DNA of 44,923 nucleotides from M3007 sp032115775 (GCA_032115775.1 JAUMBL010000019.1:1-44923); one strand, 5' to 3'. Shown: positions 1 to 8,076, counted from the first letter of the stretch. Notes: generated by a model from the sequence alone, not told the origin. Numbers and translations are program-made.

Positions 1-243
1 ACCATCGCCACGCTCGCCGACTGCCGCATTGATATCCTGGAAACCAGCGGCGCGTTTGGCGCCGCAAAGGCGGCAGGCGTAGCGATCAGCGCGTTCGATT
101 CCCTGCAACAGGCGGTGGAAAATACCCAATGCGTGGCAGTTTTCGAACCCCAAACCGAAAACGCCCAATACCTCGACGCCTTTTACCGCTGGAACAAAGC
201 CCTCGAAACTGCACTGGAAAAATCCCCTGGCGCCAACCCGTAA
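1..243 (+). CDS. xylB: Xylulokinase, C-terminal fragment
   Basis: The window opens inside a reading frame whose last 80 codons are visible; it ends at TAA 241-243. The residues (an ETSGAFGAAKAAGVA-type stretch, then a short helical tail with QQAVENTQ and a YRWNKALE end) resemble the C-terminus of FGGY-family xylulokinases, where the last helices close the ATP-binding lobe. Xylulokinase phosphorylates D-xylulose to xylulose 5-phosphate. The identification rests partly on the next gene, xylose isomerase, 58 nt downstream on the same strand, which makes the substrate of this kinase. The catalytic Asp and the sugar-binding half lie outside the window. Another FGGY kinase is possible but less likely. 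Confidence 0.8.
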   Translation, partial: TIATLADCRIDILETSGAFGAAKAAGVAISAFDSLQQAVENTQCVAVFEPQTENAQYLDAFYRWNKALETALEKSPGANP

Positions 244-301
244 AGTCCTGCCCGTTCGCCCGCCGCAGCGGCTTCTTTCCAATTTTATAATACGCTCTAC
301 A

Positions 302-1606
302 ATGGCATACTTTCAACACATCCGCTCTATTCCGTTTGAAGGACGGGACACCGACAACCCGCTGGCTTTCCGTTGGTATGACGCCAACCGCCTGGTGGGC
401 GACAAAACCATGCGCGAACACCTCCGATTCGCCATGGCGTGGTGGCATACCCTCGGCGGTACCGGCGCCGACCCATTCGGTCAACCCACGAAAAATTTTC
501 CCTGGCTCCAACACCCCCAACCGCTCGATCAGGCAAAAGCTAAACTCGACGCGGGCTTCGAACTGATGGAAAAACTGGGTCTGCGATACTACTGCTTCCA
601 CGATTTTGACCTCATTCAGGAGGGCGACTCCCCCACAGAAAACCGCAAACGCCTGGACGCCATCTCCGACTACGCGCTGGAACAACAGCGCGCCCGCGGC
701 TTCCATCCGCTCTGGGGAACCGCCAACCTCTTCGCACACCCCCGCTACATGAATGGGGCGATGACAAACCCGGATTTCCAGGTGGTGGCCAAAGCCGCAG
801 AACAGGTGAAAAACGCCCTCGATCTCACCATCAAACTCGGCGGCGAACACTATGTCTTCTGGGGCGGCCGGGAAGGCTACGCTACCCTACTGAATACGGA
901 TATGAAACGGGAGCTCGATCATGCAGCGCGCTTTTTGCACCTCGCCAAGGACTATGCCCGCGCCCAAGGCTTCAAAGGGTACTTTTTCATCGAGCCCAAA
1001 CCCATGGAACCCAGCAAGCACCAGTACGATTTCGACGCCGCCACCAGCATTGGCTTCCTGCGCGAATATGATCTCCTGGCTGATTTTAAACTCAATGTGG
1101 AAGTCAACCACGCCACCCTCGCGCTCCACACCTTCCAGCACGAACTCCAAGTGGCCGCAAACGCCGGCATGCTCGGCAGCATTGACGCCAACCGGGGCGA
1201 TTATCAAAATGGTTGGGACACCGACCAGTTTCCGGTAAACGTCTTCGAGCTGACCGAAGCCATGCTGGTGATTCTGGATGCCGGCGGACTTCCCGGCGGC
1301 ATCAATTTCGACGCAAAAACCCGCCGCAATTCCACCGACCCGGAAGACATTTTCTACGCACACATCGGCGGAATGGACGCCTTCGCCCGTGCCCTGCTCG
1401 CCGCCCACCAAATTCTCGAACATTCTCCCTATCGCCGCTGGCGGGAAGCGCGCTACCAGTCGTTCGATACGGAACAGGGCAAAGCGTTTGAATCCGGCCG
1501 ACTAAGCTTCGAAGCGCTCACCCAAGTAGCAGCGGCCGCCGAAGAGCCGAAGCCCGCCAGCGGCCGCCAGGAATTATTTGAAAATTTGATCAATCAATAT
1601 CTGTAA
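302..1606 (+). CDS. xylA: Xylose isomerase
   Basis: A 434-residue protein, full length for a class II xylose isomerase. It interconverts D-xylose and D-xylulose in the cytoplasm, feeding the kinase encoded just upstream. Visible hallmarks in order are the catalytic-histidine segment YCFHDFDL near residue 100, the GGREGY loop near 190, the metal-binding Glu in FIEPKPMEPSKHQYDFD near 235, the NVEVNHATLA strand, the metal-binding aspartates in DANRGDYQNGWDTDQFP near 300-315, and GGINFDAKTRR near 340. The ATG follows an AT-rich stretch without a clear Shine-Dalgarno, as is usual in Bacteroidota. xylB and xylA are probably co-transcribed. The gene ends 14 nt before the stop of the convergent outer-membrane protein gene. 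Confidence 0.97.
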   Translation: MAYFQHIRSIPFEGRDTDNPLAFRWYDANRLVGDKTMREHLRFAMAWWHTLGGTGADPFGQPTKNFPWLQHPQPLDQAKAKLDAGFELMEKLGLRYYCFHDFDLIQEGDSPTENRKRLDAISDYALEQQRARGFHPLWGTANLFAHPRYMNGAMTNPDFQVVAKAAEQVKNALDLTIKLGGEHYVFWGGREGYATLLNTDMKRELDHAARFLHLAKDYARAQGFKGYFFIEPKPMEPSKHQYDFDAATSIGFLREYDLLADFKLNVEVNHATLALHTFQHELQVAANAGMLGSIDANRGDYQNGWDTDQFPVNVFELTEAMLVILDAGGLPGGINFDAKTRRNSTDPEDIFYAHIGGMDAFARALLAAHQILEHSPYRRWREARYQSFDTEQGKAFESGRLSFEALTQVAAAAEEPKPASGRQELFENLINQYL

Positions 1607-1620
1607 ACGCAAAGCCTGCG

Positions 1621-2340
1621 CTACAATTCCCCGGTCTTGCGCGCCGGTTGCTTTTTTCGATCCCAGATCCGCTTTACAGGAAAATCATAACCAAATGTAA
1701 CAAAAAAGAGATTGGCGGAATAATTGGCGTACGGCCGGATCGTGTTGCCCTGCTCGTCCGTTGTGACGTAGTCTTTATTAAAAAAATTATTCAAGAAATA
1801 CTGGGCTTTAATGCTGAAACGCTCATTAAAATGGATACCGGCAAAAACGGCGGAAGTAAAAGTTTCTACCCGCTCGCTGAACCATTCCCGCTTTCTGATC
1901 TTCCGATCGCGATCCCCATCGGCAAAGAATTTTTCCTTGTAATGAAACGGATACCCGACTTCGCCGCCGAAATACACAAAACGGTCGCGCTTCATATCGC
2001 CGAATTTAAAACCAACCGGCAGCCCAAGCATATACACCCGGCGTTTGAATTTATCCTCCTGGTTGATGGAATCCCGGGTAATCAGGCCGATATTCCGGAT
2101 ATTCCAGCCCAGGTACAGGCCGCCGAAATCGGCGTAATCCCAATTCAAATTAGAGCCAAAGTTGAACACTGGGGAAAATCGCAGAATCGGACGGACTTCC
2201 CGGCCGTCCATTTCCACCGATGCCAGCGAAAAAATACCCGCATCGCCGCCGGTGGTTGTGTACCATATCTTGCGGGTAGCCGGCGACTGGCTAATTGCCG
2301 GAACGGAGAAAAGAAGAAAACACAAAATTCGAAAAATCAT
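1621..2340 (-). CDS. Outer-membrane beta-barrel family protein
   Basis: A 239-residue protein beginning with a signal peptide (hydrophobic residues 2-16, cleavage likely after AIS or nearby). The mature part is made of short alternating amphipathic strands rich in aromatic and Gly residues (NFGSNLNWDYADFGGLYLG, YFGGEVGYPFHYKEKFF, AVFAGIHFNERFSIKAQYF, NLFFVTFGYDF). It ends close to a strand and a short basic tail. This pattern is typical of small outer-membrane barrels of the porin/OmpW-like kind in Bacteroidota. No substrate can be assigned. It is transcribed towards xylA with no gene between, and has no operon partner in view. Confidence 0.7.
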   Translation of the reverse strand: MIFRILCFLLFSVPAISQSPATRKIWYTTTGGDAGIFSLASVEMDGREVRPILRFSPVFNFGSNLNWDYADFGGLYLGWNIRNIGLITRDSINQEDKFKRRVYMLGLPVGFKFGDMKRDRFVYFGGEVGYPFHYKEKFFADGDRDRKIRKREWFSERVETFTSAVFAGIHFNERFSIKAQYFLNNFFNKDYVTTDEQGNTIRPYANYSANLFFVTFGYDFPVKRIWDRKKQPARKTGEL

Positions 2341-2544
2341 AGTGGACGTGTTATTTGTTACCGTGTAAAATATTTCCCTATTGCACTTGGTATGGACTTG
2401 CGGGCGCTACCAGATAGACATCATCCCCACTCCATGGGTTGCAATTTCCGGCCATATTTTGCAATTAATCAAAAAATTAATACCACTTTAACAAAACGGC
2501 TAAAAATAGTCGCGCCACCGGGTAGCGATTGTACCGCGGCTGCC

Positions 2545-2552
2545 TACCTTTG
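2545..2552 (+). promoter_or_regulatory. Putative promoter -7 box of ccmB
   Basis: TACCTTTG matches the Bacteroidota -7 consensus TAnnTTTG and lies 11 nt before the ccmB ATG, so the transcript would be almost leaderless. No convincing -33 TTTG/TTG is seen at the usual distance. Confidence 0.35.
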
Positions 2553-2563
2553 TCCAAAATACC

Positions 2564-3220
2564 ATGAACTGGAAAATACTTCCCATCCTGCTGCGGAAAG
2601 AGTTCCTTTTGGAGTTCCGGCAGCGATACGCCATCAGCGGCATCATACTGTACGTATGCAGTATGGTGTTCGTGGTGTATATTGCCGCGCTGCGGGCTAC
2701 GCCGCCCGTGTGGAACGTGCTCTTCTGGCTGATCGTGCTTTTTGCCTCCATCAACGGAGTGGTAAAAAGTTTTGTCCAGGAAAGCGGAAACCGCCAGCTG
2801 TACTATTACCAAATTGCGGAACCCGTGGCGCTTCTGGTGGCCAAGATCATATACAACACGGTGTTGCTGTTGGTGCTCAGCGCCCTAGCATTTGTTCTAT
2901 ACGGACTGGTGGCGGGCAATCCGGTGAAAGACCTGCCGCTTTTTCTGCTGATCCTGGTTTTGGGCAGCAGCGGCTTTTCGATCGCTTTTACGTTTATCGC
3001 TTCGATCGCCGCCAAAGCCAACAACAGCGCCACTTTGATGGCGATTTTGAGCTTTCCCGTGATACTCCCCATGCTGCTCACCCTCATCCGACTGTCGTCC
3101 ATCGCTTTGCGGCTGATGCAGGACACCGCGTACATGCGCGATATTTTGAATTTATTAGCAATTGACATAATCTTAGTTACGCTTACCGTTGTCCTGTTTC
3201 CCTATATTTGGAAGGATTAA
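2564..3220 (+). CDS. ccmB: Heme exporter protein CcmB
   Basis: A 218-residue polytopic membrane protein of the CcmB family, the permease subunit of the CcmAB ABC transporter that drives cytochrome c maturation (release of holo-CcmE and heme handling at the periplasmic face). Six hydrophobic segments are visible. The N-terminal LLRKEFLLEFRQRYA stretch and the QESGNRQLYYYQIAEP motif after the second segment are characteristic of the family (QEr...LyyL.aP). The length is normal. ccmC follows 10 nt downstream, and a ccmD-like gene comes after it. The ATPase gene ccmA is not in this window. Confidence 0.94.
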   Translation: MNWKILPILLRKEFLLEFRQRYAISGIILYVCSMVFVVYIAALRATPPVWNVLFWLIVLFASINGVVKSFVQESGNRQLYYYQIAEPVALLVAKIIYNTVLLLVLSALAFVLYGLVAGNPVKDLPLFLLILVLGSSGFSIAFTFIASIAAKANNSATLMAILSFPVILPMLLTLIRLSSIALRLMQDTAYMRDILNLLAIDIILVTLTVVLFPYIWKD

Positions 3221-3230
3221 TTTTTTATAT

Positions 3231-4286
3231 ATGTGGTGGAAAAGCCTTTCCGTTGTTCTGATTTTGTACGTTTTGATCGCCGGTCTGTTGGTTCCGTTAA
3301 AATCCGGTATTGAGCGCGTATCGCCGGATGCGCTGCGCTGCGGTGATACAGTCGCCCTCCGGTTGTATGGCTACAATACATTTTTTGCCAAAAACGGCGA
3401 CGAGGCGCTGCGCGTCTGGCTGACGTTCGACGACCGACACGCCATACAGGCCGAATCGGCGCAGGCAATCAACGATACGATTCTGGAAGCCCGGTTCCGC
3501 TTGCCAGACTATCTGCCGAAAGGAAAAACATCGGCGTATCTGAACGTAATCGCCGACCACCCGGAGGCAGGCGCGTCGATTTTGCCGGCCGGCGTGGAAA
3601 TCCGGCGCAACGAGGCCGGTTCGGAAAATGGTCGAGCTGACAGCCTCTGGCGTCTGCATCCAGTCGAAAACCTGCACGTACAGACAGGTTTTTCGTATCC
3701 CTACCAAAACGTGATCTATGAAACAATCCGCAATACGTATTTTCACGTTCCCATGTGGTTTGCATTGATGTTTCTGTTCACATCCTCCGCCTGGTTCAGC
3801 CTGAAGTACCTGCGCGATGCCAGGCAGGAATACGACCGAAAGGCGGCCGCTTATGCAGAATCCGGCTTGCTGTTCGGCCTGCTGGGACTCGTAACCGGCA
3901 TGATTTGGGCAAATTACACCTGGGGGCAGCCGTGGAGCAACGATATCAAGCAACTAATGACGGCGGTAGCCCTGCTTATCTACCTGGCCTATTTTATTCT
4001 GCGGCGCTCCTTCGACGACCCGCAAAAGGGCGCCCGGCTGGCTGCCGCCTATAATATCTTCGCTTTTGCCTCCCTGATCCCGCTGCTGTATATCGTGCCG
4101 CGTATGTTTGCCAGCCTCCACCCCGGCGCCACGGGCAACCCCGCCTTCGGATCGCAAGACTTGGACAATACCATGCGCGCCGTTTTTTATCCGGCAATTA
4201 TCGGCTGGACTTTGCTCGGATATTGGGTTGCCGAACTGCGATTCCGAATTCAAAGATTGGAAGATAAAAAAATGGGTTTAGATTAA
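3231..4286 (+). CDS. ccmC: Heme lyase/handling protein CcmC
   Basis: A 351-residue membrane protein of the CcmC/CcsA heme-handling family. It starts at MWWKSLS; an in-frame upstream ATG at 3189 would overlap ccmB and is less likely. CcmC presents heme to CcmE in the periplasm. The tryptophan-rich loop WANYTWGQPW and two candidate heme-ligand histidines (in RNTYFHVPMW, and in FASLHPGATG) are present. Compared with the ~220-residue proteobacterial protein it carries about 130 extra residues between the first and second membrane segments, forming a predicted periplasmic domain. A comparable insertion is, to my knowledge, usual in Bacteroidota. The last codon and stop (GAT TAA) are part of the 8-bp target duplication of the inserted repeat element that follows. 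Confidence 0.92.
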   Translation: MWWKSLSVVLILYVLIAGLLVPLKSGIERVSPDALRCGDTVALRLYGYNTFFAKNGDEALRVWLTFDDRHAIQAESAQAINDTILEARFRLPDYLPKGKTSAYLNVIADHPEAGASILPAGVEIRRNEAGSENGRADSLWRLHPVENLHVQTGFSYPYQNVIYETIRNTYFHVPMWFALMFLFTSSAWFSLKYLRDARQEYDRKAAAYAESGLLFGLLGLVTGMIWANYTWGQPWSNDIKQLMTAVALLIYLAYFILRRSFDDPQKGARLAAAYNIFAFASLIPLLYIVPRMFASLHPGATGNPAFGSQDLDNTMRAVFYPAIIGWTLLGYWVAELRFRIQRLEDKKMGLD

Positions 4287-4458
4287 AAGTAACTACTTAG
4301 CCGGTCGCGTCTGAGACAAAAAAGGATCCATTTTTTGCCAGGCGAAGCGATTTTTTGCAGGCCGTAGCAGCGCTACGGTCAAAAAAAATTGCGAAGTATG
4401 GCGGAAAATGGGACTTTTTGGGCCAGACAGCGAGCCGGCTAAGTAGTTACGATTAAAA
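4281..4458 (+). mobile_element. IS66-like MITE, copy A, with 8-bp target duplication
   Basis: A 162-bp non-coding element (4289-4450) is bounded by perfect 16-bp terminal inverted repeats that begin GTAACTACTTAGCCGG. It is flanked on both sides by the same 8 bases, GATTAAAA (4281-4288 and 4451-4458), so it is a real insertion with a target-site duplication. The interior is itself a long imperfect inverted repeat centred near 4370 (GTAGCAGCGCTAC), so the entire element can fold into one hairpin. GTAA ends and 8-bp duplications are known for the IS66 family; assignment to IS66 is an inference because no transposase is present. The left duplication contains the ccmC stop codon, and the element separates ccmC from the ccmD-like gene. 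A second full copy lies at 37654-37814 in the opposite orientation. Confidence 0.9.
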
Positions 4459-4539
4459 AAAGGCGCCGAAAAATCGCGATTTTCGACCGTTTAAAAACGA
4501 AAATCAAGCATTTTGTAAACTTTTTTAAAGTTAAATAAG

Positions 4540-4776
4540 ATGAAATTTTTTAAAATAAGAAATTTTTTACTAATTATTTTGTCGCTTCTCCTATCTTTGC
4601 CCCCGGCGCTCGCAGCGGGCAATCAGGATTTCATGCGGGAAACCGGAAAAATCAACGTCGTCGTTGCCGTATTGTTGATCATTTTTCTCGGAATCCTAGG
4701 GTATCTGATTCGGCTGGAGCGCAAGCTAACCAATTTCGAACGCCAAATTCATGACGATCATGAGTGGACAAATTAG
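4540..4776 (+). CDS. CcmD-like small membrane protein
   Basis: A 78-residue protein with a signal-like first hydrophobic segment (about residues 7-26, ending PPALAAGN), a short periplasmic loop, and a second membrane helix (about residues 38-57) followed by a charged helix (RLERKLTNFERQIHDD). The single-helix-plus-charged-tail layout and its place after ccmB and ccmC match the small CcmD-family proteins that stabilise the CcmABC-CcmE complex. The sequence is too short for certainty. The gene is separated from ccmC by the MITE at 4289-4450, and its 3' end overlaps the start of the glutamate dehydrogenase gene, which suggests translational coupling. Confidence 0.75.
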   Translation: MKFFKIRNFLLIILSLLLSLPPALAAGNQDFMRETGKINVVVAVLLIIFLGILGYLIRLERKLTNFERQIHDDHEWTN

Positions 4777-6175
4777 TTTCTTCGACAGCGTAAACGATTA
4801 CGTAACCGATGCCGCCAGGTACACGGACATCCCCGGCGGCTTGTTAGAACAAATCAAAGCCTGCAACCTCGTGTTGCGTATCCGGTTCCCGATCCGCGTC
4901 GGGAATGATTACCAAGTGATTGACGCCTATCGGGTGCAGCACAGCCACCACCGGCTCCCGACGAAAGGCGGTATTCGCTATGCCGAATCCGTAGATCAGG
5001 ACGAAGTCATGGCGCTGGCCGCCCTGATGACCTACAAGTGCGCGCTTGTGGACGTGCCCTTCGGCGGCGCAAAAGGCGGGATCAAAATCAATCCCGCAAA
5101 CTACACCATCGACCAACTGGAAAACATCACCCGCCGCTACACCACAGAACTGATCAAGAAGAACTTTATCGGCCCGGGCATTGACGTGCCGGCACCCGAC
5201 TACGGAACCGGCCCGCGCGAAATGGCCTGGATTCTTGATACCTATCAGGCATTCCGCCACGGCGAAATTGACTCGATCGGTTGCGTAACCGGCAAACCGG
5301 TCACGCAAAACGGCATCCGCGGCCGCAGCGAAGCAACCGGTCGCGGCGTCTTCTACGGCCTCCGGGAATGTGTCTCCTACGCCGACGATATGCAGGCAAT
5401 CGGACTCACCACCGGTATGGCCGGTAAAACGATGGCCATCCAAGGCCTCGGAAACGTGGGCAGTAATACCGCGCTGATCAGCCAACTCGAAGGCGATGTG
5501 AAAATCATCGCCGTCTCCGAACGCGAAGGCTCGATCATGGATCCAAACGGAATCCATATCGAAAATCTGCTGAAATTCCGCAAAGAAACCGGCTCAATTA
5601 TCGGATTCCCCGGCACGAAGCATATCGGCGACCCCTTGGCAGTCCTAGAAGTCGAATGCGATATCCTGGTGCCGGCCGCGCTGGAAAATCAGATTACCGC
5701 CGCCAACGCGCCCCGCGTAAAAGCAAAAATTATCGCGGAGGCAGCCAACGGCCCCATCACGGCAGATGCAAATCCCATCCTGCTCGCTAAAGGTATCGTG
5801 ATCCTGCCGGACTTTTACATCAACGCCGGCGGCGTAACGGTGTCGTACTTCGAATGGCTGAAAAATCTCTCGCACCACCGCTTCGGCCGGCTCGAGAACC
5901 GCTTCCAGTCGAACGCCTTCCAAGGTATCCTTGGCAAAGTGGAAGAGTTCACCGGCAAGTCGCTGTCCGATCGCGACAAACACTTCCTTTCCCGCGGCGG
6001 CACGGAAATCGAACTGGTGAATTCCGGCCTGGAAGATACCATGATCAATGCCTACCAGCAAATTCGAGATACCCACAAACAACACACCGGTATCCCCGAC
6101 CTGCGCACGGCTGCTTTCGTCTGCTCGCTCAAAAAAATTGCTTCCGACTACGTCGCTATGGGTATCTTCCCCTAA
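4760..6175 (+). CDS. gdhA: Glutamate dehydrogenase (Glu/Leu/Phe/Val dehydrogenase family)
   Basis: About 471 residues starting at MSGQISFFDSVN; an in-frame ATG nine bases earlier (4751) is the alternative. Members oxidatively deaminate L-glutamate to 2-oxoglutarate or run in reverse. The substrate-binding and catalytic segments RLPTKGGIRY, ALMTYKCALVDVPFGGAKGGI and PAPDYGTGPREMAWI are present. The dinucleotide-binding Rossmann motif IQGLGNVGSN follows, with DILVPAALENQI and EAANGP in the C-terminal domain. Coenzyme preference cannot be read with confidence. The gene overlaps the ccmD-like gene by 17-26 bp, so it is probably on the ccm transcript. A regulator of the Lrp family, often linked to amino-acid metabolism, follows after 306 nt. 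Confidence 0.95.
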   Translation: MSGQISFFDSVNDYVTDAARYTDIPGGLLEQIKACNLVLRIRFPIRVGNDYQVIDAYRVQHSHHRLPTKGGIRYAESVDQDEVMALAALMTYKCALVDVPFGGAKGGIKINPANYTIDQLENITRRYTTELIKKNFIGPGIDVPAPDYGTGPREMAWILDTYQAFRHGEIDSIGCVTGKPVTQNGIRGRSEATGRGVFYGLRECVSYADDMQAIGLTTGMAGKTMAIQGLGNVGSNTALISQLEGDVKIIAVSEREGSIMDPNGIHIENLLKFRKETGSIIGFPGTKHIGDPLAVLEVECDILVPAALENQITAANAPRVKAKIIAEAANGPITADANPILLAKGIVILPDFYINAGGVTVSYFEWLKNLSHHRFGRLENRFQSNAFQGILGKVEEFTGKSLSDRDKHFLSRGGTEIELVNSGLEDTMINAYQQIRDTHKQHTGIPDLRTAAFVCSLKKIASDYVAMGIFP

Positions 6176-6232
6176 CAGAAGAATTTTCCCCTGTTTTAGG
6201 TTGAATCAACGGACTTTGTTTTGCGTATTGCA

Positions 6233-6263
6233 GAACCAACCCGGTGGTTCAACCTTTTTTTTT
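6233..6263 (+). terminator. Probable gdhA terminator
   Basis: Arms GAACCA and TGGTTC (6233-6238 and 6245-6250) enclose a 6-nt loop and are followed four bases later by a run of nine T. A larger alternative pairs AGGTTGAA near 6198 with TTCAACCT directly before the T run. Confidence 0.5.
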
Positions 6264-6403
6264 GCCCCAAATTTATTTTGGCTGTTTGAGCAAATATTTT
6301 TTGGCAAATCATCGTTTTAGTCATAAAATTGACATTTTATTAACCTTTTGAGGCCGCAAAATGCCTTTTTAACAAAATTTACAAAGGTAATTCGATTTTT
6401 CGC

Positions 6404-6434
6404 TTGCAAATTATTTTATAAAGCCATACCTTTG
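6404..6434 (+). promoter_or_regulatory. Promoter of the Lrp/AsnC gene
   Basis: TTG (6404-6406), 20 nt, then TACCTTTG (6427-6434) agree with the Bacteroidota primary-sigma consensus TTTG-N19-21-TAnnTTTG. The leader to the ATG at 6482 is about 40 nt. Confidence 0.6.
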
Positions 6435-6481
6435 GGGAAATTTTCAAGACCGAAATATTATTTCACTAATCCTGTATCACG

Positions 6482-6961
6482 ATGTCGGAAAAACTGGATA
6501 AAATTGATTTGAAAATCCTGAAAATCCTTCAGGAAAACAGCAAGATCACGAACCTGGATCTCTCTAAAAAGATCGGCCTCTCCCCTGCTCCTACCCTGGA
6601 GCGCGTAAAGAAGCTGGAGCAAAGCGATATCATCCAAAGCTACCACGCCCAGGTCAATCCGCAAATGATGGGACTGAACGTCAAAACGTTCGTGCTTGTA
6701 TCACTTGCCTGGAAACGCGAAAATGCGCTGAATAACTTCCTAGATAAGATCACGCGCATTGACGAAATCACGGAATGTTATATTATTACCGGAGAAGCGG
6801 ATTTTCTTATGAAAATAATCTGCAAGGACATTCCCACCTACGAGCAGCTGCTGTTTAAAACACTGAGCCAAATCGAAGAAATCGAACGCCTCAAGACGCT
6901 GATGACGCTCTCCACGGTGAAAGATTCAAAGATTCTGCCGTATAACTACGACGAGGCTTAG
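6482..6961 (+). CDS. Lrp/AsnC family transcriptional regulator
   Basis: A 159-residue protein with the two-domain layout of the family. The N-terminal winged helix-turn-helix covers residues 4-60 (KIDLKILKILQENSKITNLDLSKKIGLSPAPTLERVKKLE). The C-terminal RAM/ligand-binding domain runs from about 67 to 150, with the GEADFLMKI strand. These proteins form octamers that bind DNA and sense amino acids. Ligand and targets are unknown. Its position beside glutamate dehydrogenase makes nitrogen or amino-acid control plausible, but this is inference. It has its own promoter and is convergent with the methyltransferase gene, the two stop codons lying 12 nt apart. Confidence 0.94.
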   Translation: MSEKLDKIDLKILKILQENSKITNLDLSKKIGLSPAPTLERVKKLEQSDIIQSYHAQVNPQMMGLNVKTFVLVSLAWKRENALNNFLDKITRIDEITECYIITGEADFLMKIICKDIPTYEQLLFKTLSQIEEIERLKTLMTLSTVKDSKILPYNYDEA

Positions 6962-6973
6962 GTTTCTCGGGGG

Positions 6974-7741
6974 TTACTCCTCCGCCTTTAATCGGTAAGA
7001 ACCGCTTGCAAGGCGCTTTCGGGCAAAATCGTAGTACGCCGGCGCCAGTTCGAAGCCCAGGTAGCGGCGGCCTTCCATCTGGGAGACCACCGCTACCTGC
7101 CCGGATCCCAGAAAAGGATCCAGCACCACGTCCCCCGGCTCGCTGCTGTAAGCCAAGATTTTTCGGATAATCTCGGCGGGCAGCTTGGTCGGCGTCTTTA
7201 CGTCGCCGGTCCAGTACTCCCGCGGTATTTGCCACACGTCTTCTTTGTCTTTGTAATGCGCGCTGCCGCCCGACGGCCGCCGCTCTTCCTTACCGAATCG
7301 CGCGTAAGGGTAAAATTTCCGTTTTTTGTCGTCCAGGCACGCGTACAAAATGTGGTAGTGGGAATTCACGTACCGACGCTTGGTAACCAATCCAAATTGA
7401 TACTGCCAAATCAAATGATTGACGAGCGTGAACTCCAACTCGTCCAGCACAATCAACATATCTTTCAGGTAATTCCAGCCGGAAAAAATGTACAATCCGG
7501 CGCTCGGTTTCATCACGCGCCGAACTTCCGACAGCCAGGCTCGGGTAAACTGCAGGTAGTCCGTGCCCGCAATTTCATTGTACCCCTCTAAAACGCTGGC
7601 GTTCTTTCGGTTGTAGTTCGCCCGGCGCGCGCCAAACGCAATGCCGAACGGCGGATCGGTGATCACCAAATCTACGCAGGCGTCCGGCAAATGCCGCGCC
7701 ATTCCGGTAATACAATCTTCGTTGAAAATTTGATCGTTCAT
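6974..7741 (-). CDS. Site-specific DNA methyltransferase (N4-cytosine/N6-adenine type)
   Basis: A 255-residue enzyme starting at MNDQIFNEDC; longer upstream starts have no family-like sequence. It transfers methyl from S-adenosylmethionine to an exocyclic base amine. Catalytic motif IV is D29-P-P-F32. The AdoMet-binding motif DPFLGSG is at about residues 208-214. This order (catalytic first, AdoMet site last) is that of the beta class, with the target-recognition region between. No restriction endonuclease or specificity gene is adjacent, so it looks like an orphan methylase that could act in regulation, replication timing or protection. The recognition sequence cannot be read. A weak TACTTTCG box on the minus strand near 7851-7858 may serve as its promoter. 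Confidence 0.93.
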   Translation of the reverse strand: MNDQIFNEDCITGMARHLPDACVDLVITDPPFGIAFGARRANYNRKNASVLEGYNEIAGTDYLQFTRAWLSEVRRVMKPSAGLYIFSGWNYLKDMLIVLDELEFTLVNHLIWQYQFGLVTKRRYVNSHYHILYACLDDKKRKFYPYARFGKEERRPSGGSAHYKDKEDVWQIPREYWTGDVKTPTKLPAEIIRKILAYSSEPGDVVLDPFLGSGQVAVVSQMEGRRYLGFELAPAYYDFARKRLASGSYRLKAEE

Positions 7742-8076
7742 CCTATTCAAAATCCGGACTGTACAGATTTCAGGCTCAAAGCAAGCTCCAAATTTCCAAA
7801 TCGTCAAACATTTTAAAAAAAATAATTCCGCGTATGCGCGGCACAGCGGGCGAAAGTAAAAAGAACGCATTTGTCGGCCGACTGGCGCCATACCGGGCGA
7901 CAAACCAGGAAAGCGCAATAAAAATACCAGAACCCGTCCGGAATATTCGGTTTACATCGGGATATTCAATATGTTTGCCGCGCCAAAACAAAATGCTATT
8001 TTGTTTGTACAAGTAGTAGGTCAGTGCATAAAAATTGCCGACCCTGCTGCGCAAATACTTTTAAATCTCCTGTCTG
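7742..8076. other. Divergent intergenic region between methyltransferase and hydrolase genes
   Basis: These 335 nt separate two divergent genes and should hold both promoters. Open frames here give no protein-like sequence. The only clear structure is a perfect inverted repeat, AAACAAAAT-GCT-ATTTTGTTT, at 7986-8006, about 70 nt before the hydrolase start. It could be an operator or just an AT-rich palindrome. Confidence 0.5.
7986..8006. repeat. 21-bp inverted repeat, possible operator
   Basis: Nine-base perfect arms with a 3-nt centre lie in the divergent promoter region between the methyltransferase and the hydrolase. The size and placement are those of a dimer-binding site. There is no T run, so it is not a terminator. 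The function is inference only. Confidence 0.3.

Larger units (their letters stand above)
6176..6481. other. Intergenic region between gdhA and the Lrp-family gene
   Basis: This 306-nt AT-rich stretch holds no credible gene. It contains a terminator-like hairpin near its start (6233-6263) and a well-formed Bacteroidota promoter near its end (6404-6434). The part between is homopolymer-rich and shows no further structure that I can support. Confidence 0.6.

Noticed and set aside
1648..3165. A 505-codon open frame on the plus strand
   Set aside because: It is antisense to the outer-membrane protein gene and out of frame with ccmB; its translation has no protein-like composition.
7776..8054. 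A 92-codon minus-strand frame in the methyltransferase-hydrolase gap
   Set aside because: No start context, no domain, and it overlaps the expected promoter regions; composition looks random.
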